Positions 23,986 through 33,014 of a DNA stretch of 64,000 nucleotides are shown piece after piece. Source of the stretch: JANOSH01 sp031415695 (GTDB taxonomy: Bacteria; Actinomycetota; Acidimicrobiia; Acidimicrobiales; Ilumatobacteraceae); assembly GCA_031415695.1 (NCBI GenBank), contig JANOSH010000038.1:1-64000 (forward strand). Direction: 5' to 3'. Position 1 is the first letter of the stretch. Every line of letters begins with the position of its first letter. A program made the position numbers and the translations under genes. A model generated the notes under the pieces. That model saw only the letters and a program-made list of their open reading frames with translations, was not told the DNA's origin and searched no databases.

Positions 23986-26373
23986 TCAGCTCACTACCTT
24001 TGTGATACTTGACCCATCGGTGCCCTTGCGGACGTCGAAACGGACCGGTACTCGGGCAGCTAATTCCGGCACATGGGTGATGAGTCCTACCATTCGGCCC
24101 GTACTCTCGATCGCTTCGATAGCCGACGCAACCGCGTCGAGGCTTTCAGCATCGAGGGTGCCGAAGCCTTCGTCGAGGAAGATCGCATCGAGCACACCCG
24201 CTCGCGAACTCGCCTGCGCGGCGACATGGTCTGCTAGGGCCAACGCAAGGGCGAGGCTTGCTTGAAACGTCTCGCCACCCGACAAACTGCGAGCAGCCCG
24301 CCGCTCGTCGCCAAGGCGATGGTCGATGACCTCGAATTCTTTACCGTCGTATGTCAGTGAATAGCTGCCAGCCGACAGCTCCAACAACCGCACCGACGCT
24401 AGCTCTGCCAATGACACCAGCGCTTCGCTCACCAGCCAATCTTGGAAACGGTCGGAACGAAGGTGCAACGCCAATGCCGCGGCAACCCTTTCGGACTCAC
24501 GAGCGATGTGCGTTTCGTCGGCGAGTTCGAGGCTTAGGGCGCTGTCTTTGGCTTGACGGTCAACGAACGCTGTTGCCTCGGTATGCGCACGCGTCGTGGC
24601 CGTGAGCAGTGCTGCAAGATCGGCGCCGTGCACCTCGTGGACAACGGCCAGCCGAACCAGTCGACCCAGCAACGCTGTACCGTCGGCTCGACGATTGGCG
24701 ACCGTCTCGGAGGCGCTGTTAACAGCAGCATCCGCCGATGGGAGCTGTGTGGAAGCCCACTCGGCGAGTTCGTCCCAGGCGACGGCGATGGAAGCATTGG
24801 GAACGGGCGGGCCGAGTTTGCTGACAGCATCGCGTTGAGCGTGGAAGCCACGCGAGAACTGTTCGCCGGCACCAACGACCGTGTCGAGTTTGCTCTGGGC
24901 CGTGCGCACAGCTGCGGTGGCGGAACGACTCGACCCGATTGCCTCGGTCACAGCCAAACGCGCCGCTGCAGCGGTTTCCAACAGTTCAGCGGCAGCCACG
25001 TGACCGGGTTGACCCTCAAGGCTCTGAACCAGGCCGTGTAGGAGCGCTTCGGCATCAGTGAGCTGGGTATGGGCCTTCGTGTTATCGTGCTGCGCCGTGG
25101 TGTCGGCGGCCCGCACCTTGGCCTCGTTCGCCTCGGCGACAGCCAATGCCGAACGCGTCTTGGAAACACCGGCTCCGGCCGAGCGCGTCGGCACGGTGCG
25201 CACCAACTGCCGGCAAACCGGGCACTCATCGCCGGCATGAAGATGCTGCGCCAAATCCAACGATGCTTCGCGCCGTTGTTCGCGTTCCAGCGCGTCGCGA
25301 GCCGCAGCTACCTTGGTCGACGCGCTCGACAGCGCCTCGCTCGCCGCAAGCCGAACCGATGCGGCTCGGCCAGCGGCCAACCGAAACTCCTCGCACTTCA
25401 CCGTACCGTTGGCGACACGATCGTGCAGTTTTACGAGTTGGGTAAGGTCGTCGTACGATCCCGCCATCGCGGCCGCCTGCTCGGTGTTCGTCACGTGTAT
25501 CTCGGCGTGTACGGCTGCCGCCTGTGTGTCGGTCACAGCCGCACGGGCCTCGGCTTCGCTTGCAGCATGCGCCTGCAATGTTTCGGGTGCGCCGATAGCC
25601 GCGAGTGCAGTCTGCTCGACGCGACGCTCGGCCAGTGCTTGTTGAGCGGCTCGTACGTTGGCCTCAACCTCGACAAGTTGTGGTTGGGCGAGATTGAGTT
25701 CGTCGGCAAGTTGGGCCAGAGAATCCAGCCGAGAGGTGATCGAAGCCATCTCGTGAGGGGTGGCCAACTGTACGTTTGCAAGCCGCTGTTGCGCCACACC
25801 AAGTCGGATGACCGCTGCTTGCTTGAGCTGGCCGGCGCGTTTAGCCATGGCCTCGTACTGGCCAAGTTCCAAGAGGCGTACAAGTAGACGTCGCCGTTCT
25901 TTTGGTTCGTCGTGAAGGAACCGAGCAAATTCACCCTGGGGCAAGACGACACAACGGGTGAAATCAGCAAACGGCAGCCCGACGAGGGCCTCGACGGCGC
26001 GGTCGAGTTCGGCGACTTTGCTGGCAAGTATTTCGGCGTGAGATCCGAGCCGTTCGAGCCGTGCTTCGACAACCGTGACCTTCTCGTTTCGCCGGCGCAG
26101 TACTCGAACTACCACGTAGCGTTCGCCACCGAGTTCAAAGGTGAGCCGGACAGCGCATTCAGTCGCCTGCAGGCTCATCACCGCCGTCGCAACCTTCTCG
26201 TCTCCGAACCGGGGAACTTTACCGTAGAGCGCAAAACACAATGCGTCGATGACGGTTGATTTGCCGGCACCCGTCGGCCCCACGAGCGCGAAGTAGCCGA
26301 CGTCGTCGAAGTCGACGCTGGCCTTTTGGCGGAAGGCACCAAAGCCAACCATCTCAAGCAGCACGGGCCGCAT
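23986..26373 (-). CDS. sbcC: SbcC/Rad50-type nuclease ATPase subunit
   Basis: A 795-residue SMC-like ATPase. Walker A GPTGAGKS is at residues 32-39, the Q-loop follows in V-L-P-Q-G-E-F-A-R-F, the zinc hook C-P-V-C is at 384-387 at the tip of the coiled coil, the signature L-S-G-G-E-T-F is near 694 and Walker B A-I-F-L-D-E near 729. With SbcD it forms an ATP-driven nuclease that opens hairpins and processes DNA ends. It is shorter than the E. coli protein (about 1050 residues), meaning short coiled-coil arms. Its ATG overlaps the sbcD stop (TGATG). Confidence 0.95.
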   Translation of the reverse strand: MRPVLLEMVGFGAFRQKASVDFDDVGYFALVGPTGAGKSTVIDALCFALYGKVPRFGDEKVATAVMSLQATECAVRLTFELGGERYVVVRVLRRRNEKVTVVEARLERLGSHAEILASKVAELDRAVEALVGLPFADFTRCVVLPQGEFARFLHDEPKERRRLLVRLLELGQYEAMAKRAGQLKQAAVIRLGVAQQRLANVQLATPHEMASITSRLDSLAQLADELNLAQPQLVEVEANVRAAQQALAERRVEQTALAAIGAPETLQAHAASEAEARAAVTDTQAAAVHAEIHVTNTEQAAAMAGSYDDLTQLVKLHDRVANGTVKCEEFRLAAGRAASVRLAASEALSSASTKVAAARDALEREQRREASLDLAQHLHAGDECPVCRQLVRTVPTRSAGAGVSKTRSALAVAEANEAKVRAADTTAQHDNTKAHTQLTDAEALLHGLVQSLEGQPGHVAAAELLETAAAARLAVTEAIGSSRSATAAVRTAQSKLDTVVGAGEQFSRGFHAQRDAVSKLGPPVPNASIAVAWDELAEWASTQLPSADAAVNSASETVANRRADGTALLGRLVRLAVVHEVHGADLAALLTATTRAHTEATAFVDRQAKDSALSLELADETHIARESERVAAALALHLRSDRFQDWLVSEALVSLAELASVRLLELSAGSYSLTYDGKEFEVIDHRLGDERRAARSLSGGETFQASLALALALADHVAAQASSRAGVLDAIFLDEGFGTLDAESLDAVASAIEAIESTGRMVGLITHVPELAARVPVRFDVRKGTDGSSITKVVS

Positions 26374-27530
26374 CAGCTGCTGCTTTCAAACGAATTGGTG
26401 ACCTCGTCGAGTACCACAGAGAACAGCTCACCCAGCCGTGGATCTTCGATGTCGTGCTCGGCAAGGTACCGGTCGAACAGTTCGCTTGGCGACACCGACG
26501 ACGACAATCGGGCCGCGCGAGTTGATGTTGTTGCGTCGGGCCGCGCCACCCTAATCTCGAGAACGTCGGGAAACAGCGCCCGCACATCGTCAGCGATACC
26601 TGCGCGCCAGAGGTCGGTGACCACGACACGTACGAGCGATGCGACGGGGGGCTGTTGTTCCGATAATTGGGCGAGGGTACCGGTCAGGGTGACCAGGGTC
26701 TTGGCCGACTTCAATGGCCGGTGCTCCACCTTGGCCGGCTTGCCTGGCGCCACGTCTACGATGAGCACGCCCGGCGTATTGGCACCCTCACCGAAATCGA
26801 CGGCGATGGGAGAACCCGAGTACCACACAGGGCATGGCGCTGGAACCTTTTGGGCACGGTGGAGGTGGCCAAGAGCAACGTAACTCGCTGATGTCGGAAA
26901 GACCTGGGCCGCGACGTGATAGTCAAAAATTGAATGGGCCTCACGCTCACCGCCACCGAATTGTCCTCCGGTAACGGTGAGGTGTGAGATAAGCAAATTG
27001 ATCGCATCGGAGCGAAAATTCTGGGTGAGCTGTTCAATGATCTGGTGGATGCGGTCTTGGTACTTGCCGCGGGCGTCGGCCCCTGAAATCTCCATCAGTT
27101 CGGCGGCCTTCACCACACCGCGCTGGCTGACGAACGGCAACGTGGCCACAACGACTGGCTCGTCGTTCACGATGAACTCGAGAACACCGCCCTCGGCTGG
27201 CCGACGGGTTCGGCCAATCATGGTGACACCTGCAGCCTCGAACACCGGTCGGACAGCATCGAACGCGTCGGGCGAATCGTGATTCCCTGCAATGACGATT
27301 ACCTGCGCTGCGTTGCTTCTGCACGTCAGCAGCGTGTCCCACGCGAGTCGCTGTGCATCGGGGCTGGGGGCTGCGGTATCGAACAGGTCACCGGTAACAA
27401 CGACAAGGTCGATGGCCTCGGTCGCAACCAATGCAGCGAGTTCGGCTAGCACTGCGCGTTGCTCGTCGATTCGGTGATATCCCTTGAGGACCTTTCCAAC
27501 GTGCCAATCACCGGTGTGTAACAGCTTCAC
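26373..27530 (-). CDS. sbcD: SbcD/Mre11-type nuclease subunit
   Basis: A 385-residue calcineurin-like metallophosphoesterase. The five motifs are present: D-x-H in HTGDWHVGK, G-D-L-F-D, G-N-H-D-S-P, the S-H-L histidine and G-H-L-H. The C-terminal capping domain follows from about residue 270. It is the nuclease partner of SbcC. GTG start at 27530, 5 bp after the stop of the HerA-like gene. Confidence 0.95.
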   Translation of the reverse strand: MKLLHTGDWHVGKVLKGYHRIDEQRAVLAELAALVATEAIDLVVVTGDLFDTAAPSPDAQRLAWDTLLTCRSNAAQVIVIAGNHDSPDAFDAVRPVFEAAGVTMIGRTRRPAEGGVLEFIVNDEPVVVATLPFVSQRGVVKAAELMEISGADARGKYQDRIHQIIEQLTQNFRSDAINLLISHLTVTGGQFGGGEREAHSIFDYHVAAQVFPTSASYVALGHLHRAQKVPAPCPVWYSGSPIAVDFGEGANTPGVLIVDVAPGKPAKVEHRPLKSAKTLVTLTGTLAQLSEQQPPVASLVRVVVTDLWRAGIADDVRALFPDVLEIRVARPDATTSTRAARLSSSVSPSELFDRYLAEHDIEDPRLGELFSVVLDEVTNSFESSS

Positions 27531-27535
27531 GTGGG

Positions 27536-29329
27536 CTACAACCCGTCGAACGGGTCGGCCGGACGCGGCGTAGACCCGGCTGCCGCACCACCAATTTCAG
27601 AGGCACGCGTGGCCCAAGCTGGAAACGGAAACTCGACAACGAGGGGCACTGGGAGTTCGGGTTGGTTCACAAACATGGTTCCCGGCCGGGCAATGGTTGC
27701 TCGTTTTCGCTGCGCCTCGGGTAAGAAGCCATACTCGGGCCTGCTGGCCTCGGCTGCGTCGAGGCGACCAACCACGCGGATGGCAGCATTGGAAATGATG
27801 CGACGCTCGACTTCACTCGCGGTCTGTTGGGCCCCGATCAAGATGACGCCGAGTGAACGTCCGCGTTCGGCGACGTCGAGAAGAATTTCCTTTATGGGCG
27901 AGGAACCCTCTCGCGGCGCATATTTGTTGAGCTCATCGAGCACAAGGAAGGTCAGCGGACGCGCTGACCCGGTGCGCTCCTTCTCGTCGAATAAATGTCG
28001 GATGGTGACGCCAACGACAAAGCGCTGAGCACGATCGTGCAGCGAGTGCAGATCGACAACCGTTACTTGAGCGCCAGAGGTATCGATACGATGGGACGCC
28101 CGCTCGCGTACGTCGGCTCGGATGAGCGGCGAAAGACGTTTGCGGCTTGCTTGAAGGCGACGGATGAACGCATTGACGGTACCGAGGGTTGTTGCTCTTC
28201 CAGCCCATTCGTCACGCGTGTGGTCGTCGCTTACCCGTTCGACTACAACGTCGACAAGGTCTCCATAGGTACGTAACGTTCGGCCATCGATTGTCCATGC
28301 ACCGTCGGAACCCGATACGGCACCGTCACGATGCAGCTTGGCGGTGAGATGATGCACGATCATCGTGTACTGCTGACGCTCATCCTCGGCGTCAGCAAAG
28401 ACAAACGGCAACAGCTCCTCGGTACAAAATTCAGCCAGGGTCCAGTAAAACGAGTGCACGCCGGTGGCTCGGCTAGCGACATGGGGTCCGGCGTTCGGGT
28501 CTCCCGGTCGCGGCGGCGCAAACACGGCGAAACTTGCAAACGGTTCGGCGGGGAGACCGAGCTTGGCATACAGAGAACGTTGCTGCGGTTCGAGCCGGCT
28601 GTTGGGGTGATCCAGAAACAACAGGTCCTCGCCCTTGACATTGAATATCAGGGCTTTGGTGTTTGCCGCCTCAGCCAACAAGACACCTGAGGTAAACAGA
28701 CTATGCAGGAGGAACGTGGCGTAGCTGGTTTTGGTGGCAACGCCCGAGATGCCAGAGATGTTGATGTGAGCACCACGTGTGCCGTCGACAAACTCGAGGT
28801 TGGCGAACAGCGGCTCACCGTCTCGCCCCAAGCCGATAGGAAGACGATCGACCATTTTGTCAAAGCACAACGCATTGTCGCGCTCGGCTCCCGTGGCTCG
28901 CCGAACGGCCGAACCGGGTAGGGGAGGAACGTAGACTTCGGGATCAACCCGGGTGGTCAACACTTCGGCCGCTTCGAACTCTTGGGCGGGCAACACGCCA
29001 TCGGCAATGAGGAACACATCGCTGCCCCACGAAGCGCCTTCTTGTACCGCTCGTACTTGGCTTACGACTCCGGAGATGGTTACGGGTTCGGTACGTCCTG
29101 GCACTCGACGTTCGGTGACGACAACATCGTCGAGTTGCAGGAACTGTCCGTCGGCAACACCGACCCAAAACGAGGTAGGCGTGGCTCCGCCTTCCGACGC
29201 CATTCCGAGAACACGACCAACAACTGGCACTGGATCAACCACACCACGACCGTACCAAGGGGCCGGCCATAAAGCCCGGAGCCTCGAAGCAACAGGCCGT
29301 TCCGACAGCCTCGTCGCCGTCAACCTCAA
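27536..29329 (-). CDS. HerA-like ATPase
   Basis: Up to 597 residues, first gene of the resection-type operon. An N-terminal beta-rich HAS-barrel-like region (about 30-130) precedes a RecA/FtsK-type core. The P-loop reads G-I-S-G-V-A-T-K-T (193-201), with Thr where the Gly before Lys normally stands. Walker B is F-L-V-L-D-E (461-466), and GAQQTASEVERRI (499-511) carries the sensor Gln pair and likely arginine finger. HerA forms hexamers that drive NurA along DNA. The TTG at 29329 has GAGGG just upstream; GTG at 29242 is an alternative that trims a poorly conserved 29-residue leader. Confidence 0.78.
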   Translation of the reverse strand: MRLTATRLSERPVASRLRALWPAPWYGRGVVDPVPVVGRVLGMASEGGATPTSFWVGVADGQFLQLDDVVVTERRVPGRTEPVTISGVVSQVRAVQEGASWGSDVFLIADGVLPAQEFEAAEVLTTRVDPEVYVPPLPGSAVRRATGAERDNALCFDKMVDRLPIGLGRDGEPLFANLEFVDGTRGAHINISGISGVATKTSYATFLLHSLFTSGVLLAEAANTKALIFNVKGEDLLFLDHPNSRLEPQQRSLYAKLGLPAEPFASFAVFAPPRPGDPNAGPHVASRATGVHSFYWTLAEFCTEELLPFVFADAEDERQQYTMIVHHLTAKLHRDGAVSGSDGAWTIDGRTLRTYGDLVDVVVERVSDDHTRDEWAGRATTLGTVNAFIRRLQASRKRLSPLIRADVRERASHRIDTSGAQVTVVDLHSLHDRAQRFVVGVTIRHLFDEKERTGSARPLTFLVLDELNKYAPREGSSPIKEILLDVAERGRSLGVILIGAQQTASEVERRIISNAAIRVVGRLDAAEASRPEYGFLPEAQRKRATIARPGTMFVNQPELPVPLVVEFPFPAWATRASEIGGAAAGSTPRPADPFDGL

Positions 29330-29390
29330 AGAACCCTCAAGGTCAGTCCGGAACCCTCATTAGAGCGACCGGCCAGCCGTCGAGGTCCTT

Positions 29391-32300
29391 ATGGTAAAGG
29401 AATCTTTGCTCGGATTCTCGCGTCCGCTGTGCCTTACGTTTGCTGCTCTTGTGTCCATAACGGGCATCGTTGTCTCCCCCATGCGCGCCTCGGCGGTGCC
29501 GCGATCTGTCTCCGGAACGGTCTACCGCGACTACGATGCTTCAGGCTTTCGCGCTTGGACTGAGGACTGGCGAACCCAAAGCGCGGCCGATACACAGGCG
29601 ATCGAGGAACCCGGCGTGGCAGGAATCGAGATTCTCGCCTTCGTAGCCGACCCCGCAGCGGACGCGAGTGATACTCCAATCACTCGAACCGTCACCGACG
29701 CGGTCGGTAACTACAGCCTCGATATCGACACGGGCGCATGGGGCGATTCTGTTCGCCTGGAGATGCGAATCCCCGAAGCTCTGTCGTATCTAGAACCAGT
29801 CGCCGTCGTGAACGACGGCCAGTTGCCCACCAGAGTTCTGAACAATGCCACCAGCTTGAGATGGGACTTGGTGCGCGACACCACATTCATCACGCTTCCT
29901 CATTCCGGCAGGGTTAATTTCCGAGTCGCTAATCCGAACGACTACTGCCAGCAAAAACCGCTCCTGGTTACCACCTGTTTTCGATACGGCGACCAACGAC
30001 CTACCCGAAGTCGCCCAACTATTTTCGCTTGGCCGCAGGACCGAACCGGTGGGGCCGCCATGAGTAGCTATGTCCTTCCAGATGCGCTCGCGACCGACAG
30101 CCAAACTGGCACAACGTTCGGCCTGGGCTACAACCGCCACAACGATGTGCTGTTTGCTTCGGCATATATGCGGCGATTTGCCGGATTCGGCCAGCCCGGA
30201 CTGCCTCGTTTCGGTGGCGGTTCGGGTTCTGGAGCCGGTGGGCCTGGATCAATCTACGCCATTCAAAACCCGGGATCAGCGGACCCGAAGGTGTCTGAGT
30301 TCGTTAACCTCAACACATTAATCACGACGCCCACTGGCGCCGACCCAATTGCCGGAGCCGACCCGCACCCTTCAGCCATTGGCTCGGGCATGAGCGGCAA
30401 GGTAACAGCTCAGGGAGTTCCGGGCTCTGCGCTCGAGCAGTGGTATCACGATGCGGGATCATGGAACGCCGTTGGCAAGCTGAGCTTTGGCGATCTGGAG
30501 GTGAGCGAAGACAGCCAGTGGTTGTACGTCGTAAACATGACCAACGGGTTCTTGTACAAGATGAGCGCCATTTTGCCGGCCGCCCGGGCGAGCGACATTA
30601 TCCAGGCAAGTACCCCCGTGCCCTGCCCTCCAGATGACGGCAACAACGGCGGCGGAAATGATTCCGACGGCACCGACCCCACCAACCCGGGCTCGGGCAA
30701 GAAGACCGGCGCACCGAACACCGACTGCAACGATGCTGGCAGTCCAGGCGCGGCCAGCAAGGTCGCCGTCGACTGTTTGCCCCAGGATTTTCGTCCCATG
30801 GCCGTCGCGCTGCACGACGGCAAGGGGTACCTTGGTGTCGTGTGTTCCGCCGAGACCACGCAAGATCGTGCGCAACTTCGCGCCTACGTTTTTACATTCG
30901 ACACCACCACGCTCGCCTTCAATCCAGTGCCGATAGCGGATGTCGACCTCACCTACCGGCGAGCCTGCCCGACAACACAGGCCACTACGCTCGGCCGCTC
31001 GCATCCGTATTGTGCCGACGAGCAGTGGATGCCGTGGACGAGCAAGACCCCGATAATTCCGCGAGCCGAAGCCAACAGAGTGCCGGGTAACACCGCCAAC
31101 ACAGCGCAGTTCTACGGCACAAATTGGGGCGGCTTTCCCTTACGCTCAGAGTCAAGCGAATACATCTTTGCCGAACCAATCCTGGCCACAATCGCCTTTG
31201 ATAACAACGACATGGTGCTAGGAATCCGCAATCGATTCGGTGATCGAGTGGGACCATCGCTTGGTGCCGTCGAGCTCGCTCAGCCCGTCGGCGCATCTCC
31301 GAGTTCGCAGTATTCCGTCCGCGATATCGCGATCACACAAGCCGACTCAGGTCGCGGCGCGATTATTCGGCTATGCAAGGACAGCGCAGGTTCATTCCAA
31401 TTGGAAGGTGGCAGAAACACACTGGTGTGGGAGAACGGCTCTCAGGTGACGAGATTCCGTTCGGTGTGCGGGACCAAGATCGCGAACAACTCTGGCACGA
31501 CATTTGGCATCGGCGGAACCATGTTTCACGGCGCATACGCCGAGAAGGCCATGGGCTCTTTAGCCATACGCCAGGGATCCCGCGACGTCGTCACCACCTT
31601 CGTGGACCCAATTGGTGGCGAGGCGGCGGGAACGGTGACCTTCGCCAACCGCACCGGGCATATGTGGGGCGACGTGGGGGTATATGCGGCGTATACCGAC
31701 ACTGAGCACTCGGGCAACAGTCCGGCCACTAACGAGGGCCTCTTCGCCAAGTCGAACGGGCTCGGCGATCTCGAGTTCATTTGCGCCCAGGCTCCGGTCG
31801 AAGTCGGTGACCGCGTGTGGGACGACAAGAACGGCGATGGGCTACAGAGCGCGAACGTCTCCAAGTCCGATCAACCGAACTACGAGCCTGGCCTCGCCGA
31901 CGTCAAGATTGAACTGCTCGACACAGCCGGCACGGTTGTGGCGACAACCGAGACTGACGCCAACGGTCAGTTCTTATTCTCGTCGGGTGAGGGCCGCCAT
32001 GCTCGCCTCACGAACACCAGCTTTGTCTACGATGTCAGCGCGCTTCGTGGCGCAACCGCGGGCCTACGGCTGAAGGCACAACTTCCCGGTGTTAGCGGCG
32101 CAGTTGCCCCCGCTGGAGGTCCCGGCGATGGGCTTCTCAGCATCTACGAGCTCTACAAACCAACCCAGATCGTGTCGTCAGCAGGTACATCACAACGACG
32201 ATCGGTGGTGTACGCAAACGGCGTCTCAGGCCCGTTCACCGCCGACACGAACCGGACCGATCTCGACATCGGCTTCAGCGAGGTTGGTGTACCAACCCTC

Positions 32301-32768
32301 GAACCGGTGGTCATCGAGATTCGAGGCGTGTATTGGAATGACAGCCCGTCGACGCCAGCGGCACCCGGCGGTACCGACGGCGTGCGAGAAGCATCGGACC
32401 TGCCACTGGCTGGTGCGCGGGTCGAGCTACTGCGGGCCGATGGGACACCTGCGCTGACCACCACCGGTGTTCCTCGCATCACTGTTACCGCCGCCAACGG
32501 GTGGTACCGATTCACCGACCTTGACCCTGGCGACTACATCATTCGCTTCACCCGGGTCACAGGGCGGTGGGCACCAACAGCGGTGGGTGCCGACCGCGCC
32601 GTTGACTCCGATGCGGTCTGGGTGGCGAACGTAGACACCACCGCGCTGGCCACAGCAACGCTGTCGGCGGCTACCACCACGGCCCTGGCAGCTACGCCGT
32701 GGATCCGGTTACACAGTGGTCCCGACGCGGCTGTAAAAGACGACCCGAAGGACCTTCCCCCGACGTAA
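29391..32768 (+). CDS. Large secreted protein with SdrD B-like domains
   Basis: A 1125-residue protein with a cleavable signal sequence (hydrophobic core about 15-30, A-S-A near 34-36). SdrD B-like domains occur at the N-terminus (VSGTVYRDYDASGFRAW), in the middle (VGDRVWDDKNGDGLQ, near residue 805) and near the end (IRGVYWNDS, near residue 980). A long central region (about 200-790) has paired cysteines and a Gly/Asp/Asn-rich linker (GNNGGGNDSDGTDPTNPGSG). No LPxTG sorting signal or C-terminal membrane helix is seen, so it is probably released or non-covalently wall-bound. Calcium binding and adhesion are family-based inferences. Confidence 0.8.
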   Translation: MVKESLLGFSRPLCLTFAALVSITGIVVSPMRASAVPRSVSGTVYRDYDASGFRAWTEDWRTQSAADTQAIEEPGVAGIEILAFVADPAADASDTPITRTVTDAVGNYSLDIDTGAWGDSVRLEMRIPEALSYLEPVAVVNDGQLPTRVLNNATSLRWDLVRDTTFITLPHSGRVNFRVANPNDYCQQKPLLVTTCFRYGDQRPTRSRPTIFAWPQDRTGGAAMSSYVLPDALATDSQTGTTFGLGYNRHNDVLFASAYMRRFAGFGQPGLPRFGGGSGSGAGGPGSIYAIQNPGSADPKVSEFVNLNTLITTPTGADPIAGADPHPSAIGSGMSGKVTAQGVPGSALEQWYHDAGSWNAVGKLSFGDLEVSEDSQWLYVVNMTNGFLYKMSAILPAARASDIIQASTPVPCPPDDGNNGGGNDSDGTDPTNPGSGKKTGAPNTDCNDAGSPGAASKVAVDCLPQDFRPMAVALHDGKGYLGVVCSAETTQDRAQLRAYVFTFDTTTLAFNPVPIADVDLTYRRACPTTQATTLGRSHPYCADEQWMPWTSKTPIIPRAEANRVPGNTANTAQFYGTNWGGFPLRSESSEYIFAEPILATIAFDNNDMVLGIRNRFGDRVGPSLGAVELAQPVGASPSSQYSVRDIAITQADSGRGAIIRLCKDSAGSFQLEGGRNTLVWENGSQVTRFRSVCGTKIANNSGTTFGIGGTMFHGAYAEKAMGSLAIRQGSRDVVTTFVDPIGGEAAGTVTFANRTGHMWGDVGVYAAYTDTEHSGNSPATNEGLFAKSNGLGDLEFICAQAPVEVGDRVWDDKNGDGLQSANVSKSDQPNYEPGLADVKIELLDTAGTVVATTETDANGQFLFSSGEGRHARLTNTSFVYDVSALRGATAGLRLKAQLPGVSGAVAPAGGPGDGLLSIYELYKPTQIVSSAGTSQRRSVVYANGVSGPFTADTNRTDLDIGFSEVGVPTLEPVVIEIRGVYWNDSPSTPAAPGGTDGVREASDLPLAGARVELLRADGTPALTTTGVPRITVTAANGWYRFTDLDPGDYIIRFTRVTGRWAPTAVGADRAVDSDAVWVANVDTTALATATLSAATTTALAATPWIRLHSGPDAAVKDDPKDLPPT

Positions 32769-32866
32769 CAGCGCTCGGGCACCGGTTGTTGCGCGCCTGG
32801 TAGCTCGCAGCCGCTACCGATCGCACAAGTATCGAGTTTGCTCGGCGTCCACGCCCGAGAACAGCG

Positions 32867-32899
32867 AGAGGCCCAGTCCGCTGAGCGGAGAGGGCCTCT
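32867..32899. terminator. Two-part hairpin between the secreted-protein gene and tRNA-Val
   Basis: AGAGGCCC and GGGCCTCT form perfect 8-bp outer arms; inside them CCGC and GCGG close a TGA loop. There is no T-run on either strand. It could end transcripts of the large secreted-protein gene, or of tRNA-Val on the other strand. Confidence 0.45.
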
Positions 32900-32915
32900 G
32901 AGCACGTGCCAAGGG

Positions 32916-32989
32916 TGAGCGTAGAGGGTCTCGAACCCCCGGCCTCTACCGTGTCATGGTAGCGCTCTAGCCAACTGAGCTATACGCCC
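32916..32989 (-). tRNA. tRNA-Val (GAC)
   Basis: On the minus strand a complete cloverleaf can be drawn. The acceptor GGGCGTA pairs with TACGCTC (one G-T pair). The D-arm is TAGCTCAGTTGG-type. The anticodon stem CTACC/GGTAG encloses loop ATGACAC with anticodon GAC. The T-arm contains GTTCGAG. The discriminator is A, and CCA is not encoded (CCC follows). Confidence 0.95.
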
Positions 32990-33014
32990 AAAGCAGGACG
33001 CATCTTAGCATTAC

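Noticed and set aside
24553..25887. Several plus-strand open frames opposite sbcC
   Set aside because: They mirror the coiled-coil coding region, have no ribosome site and no recognisable motif.
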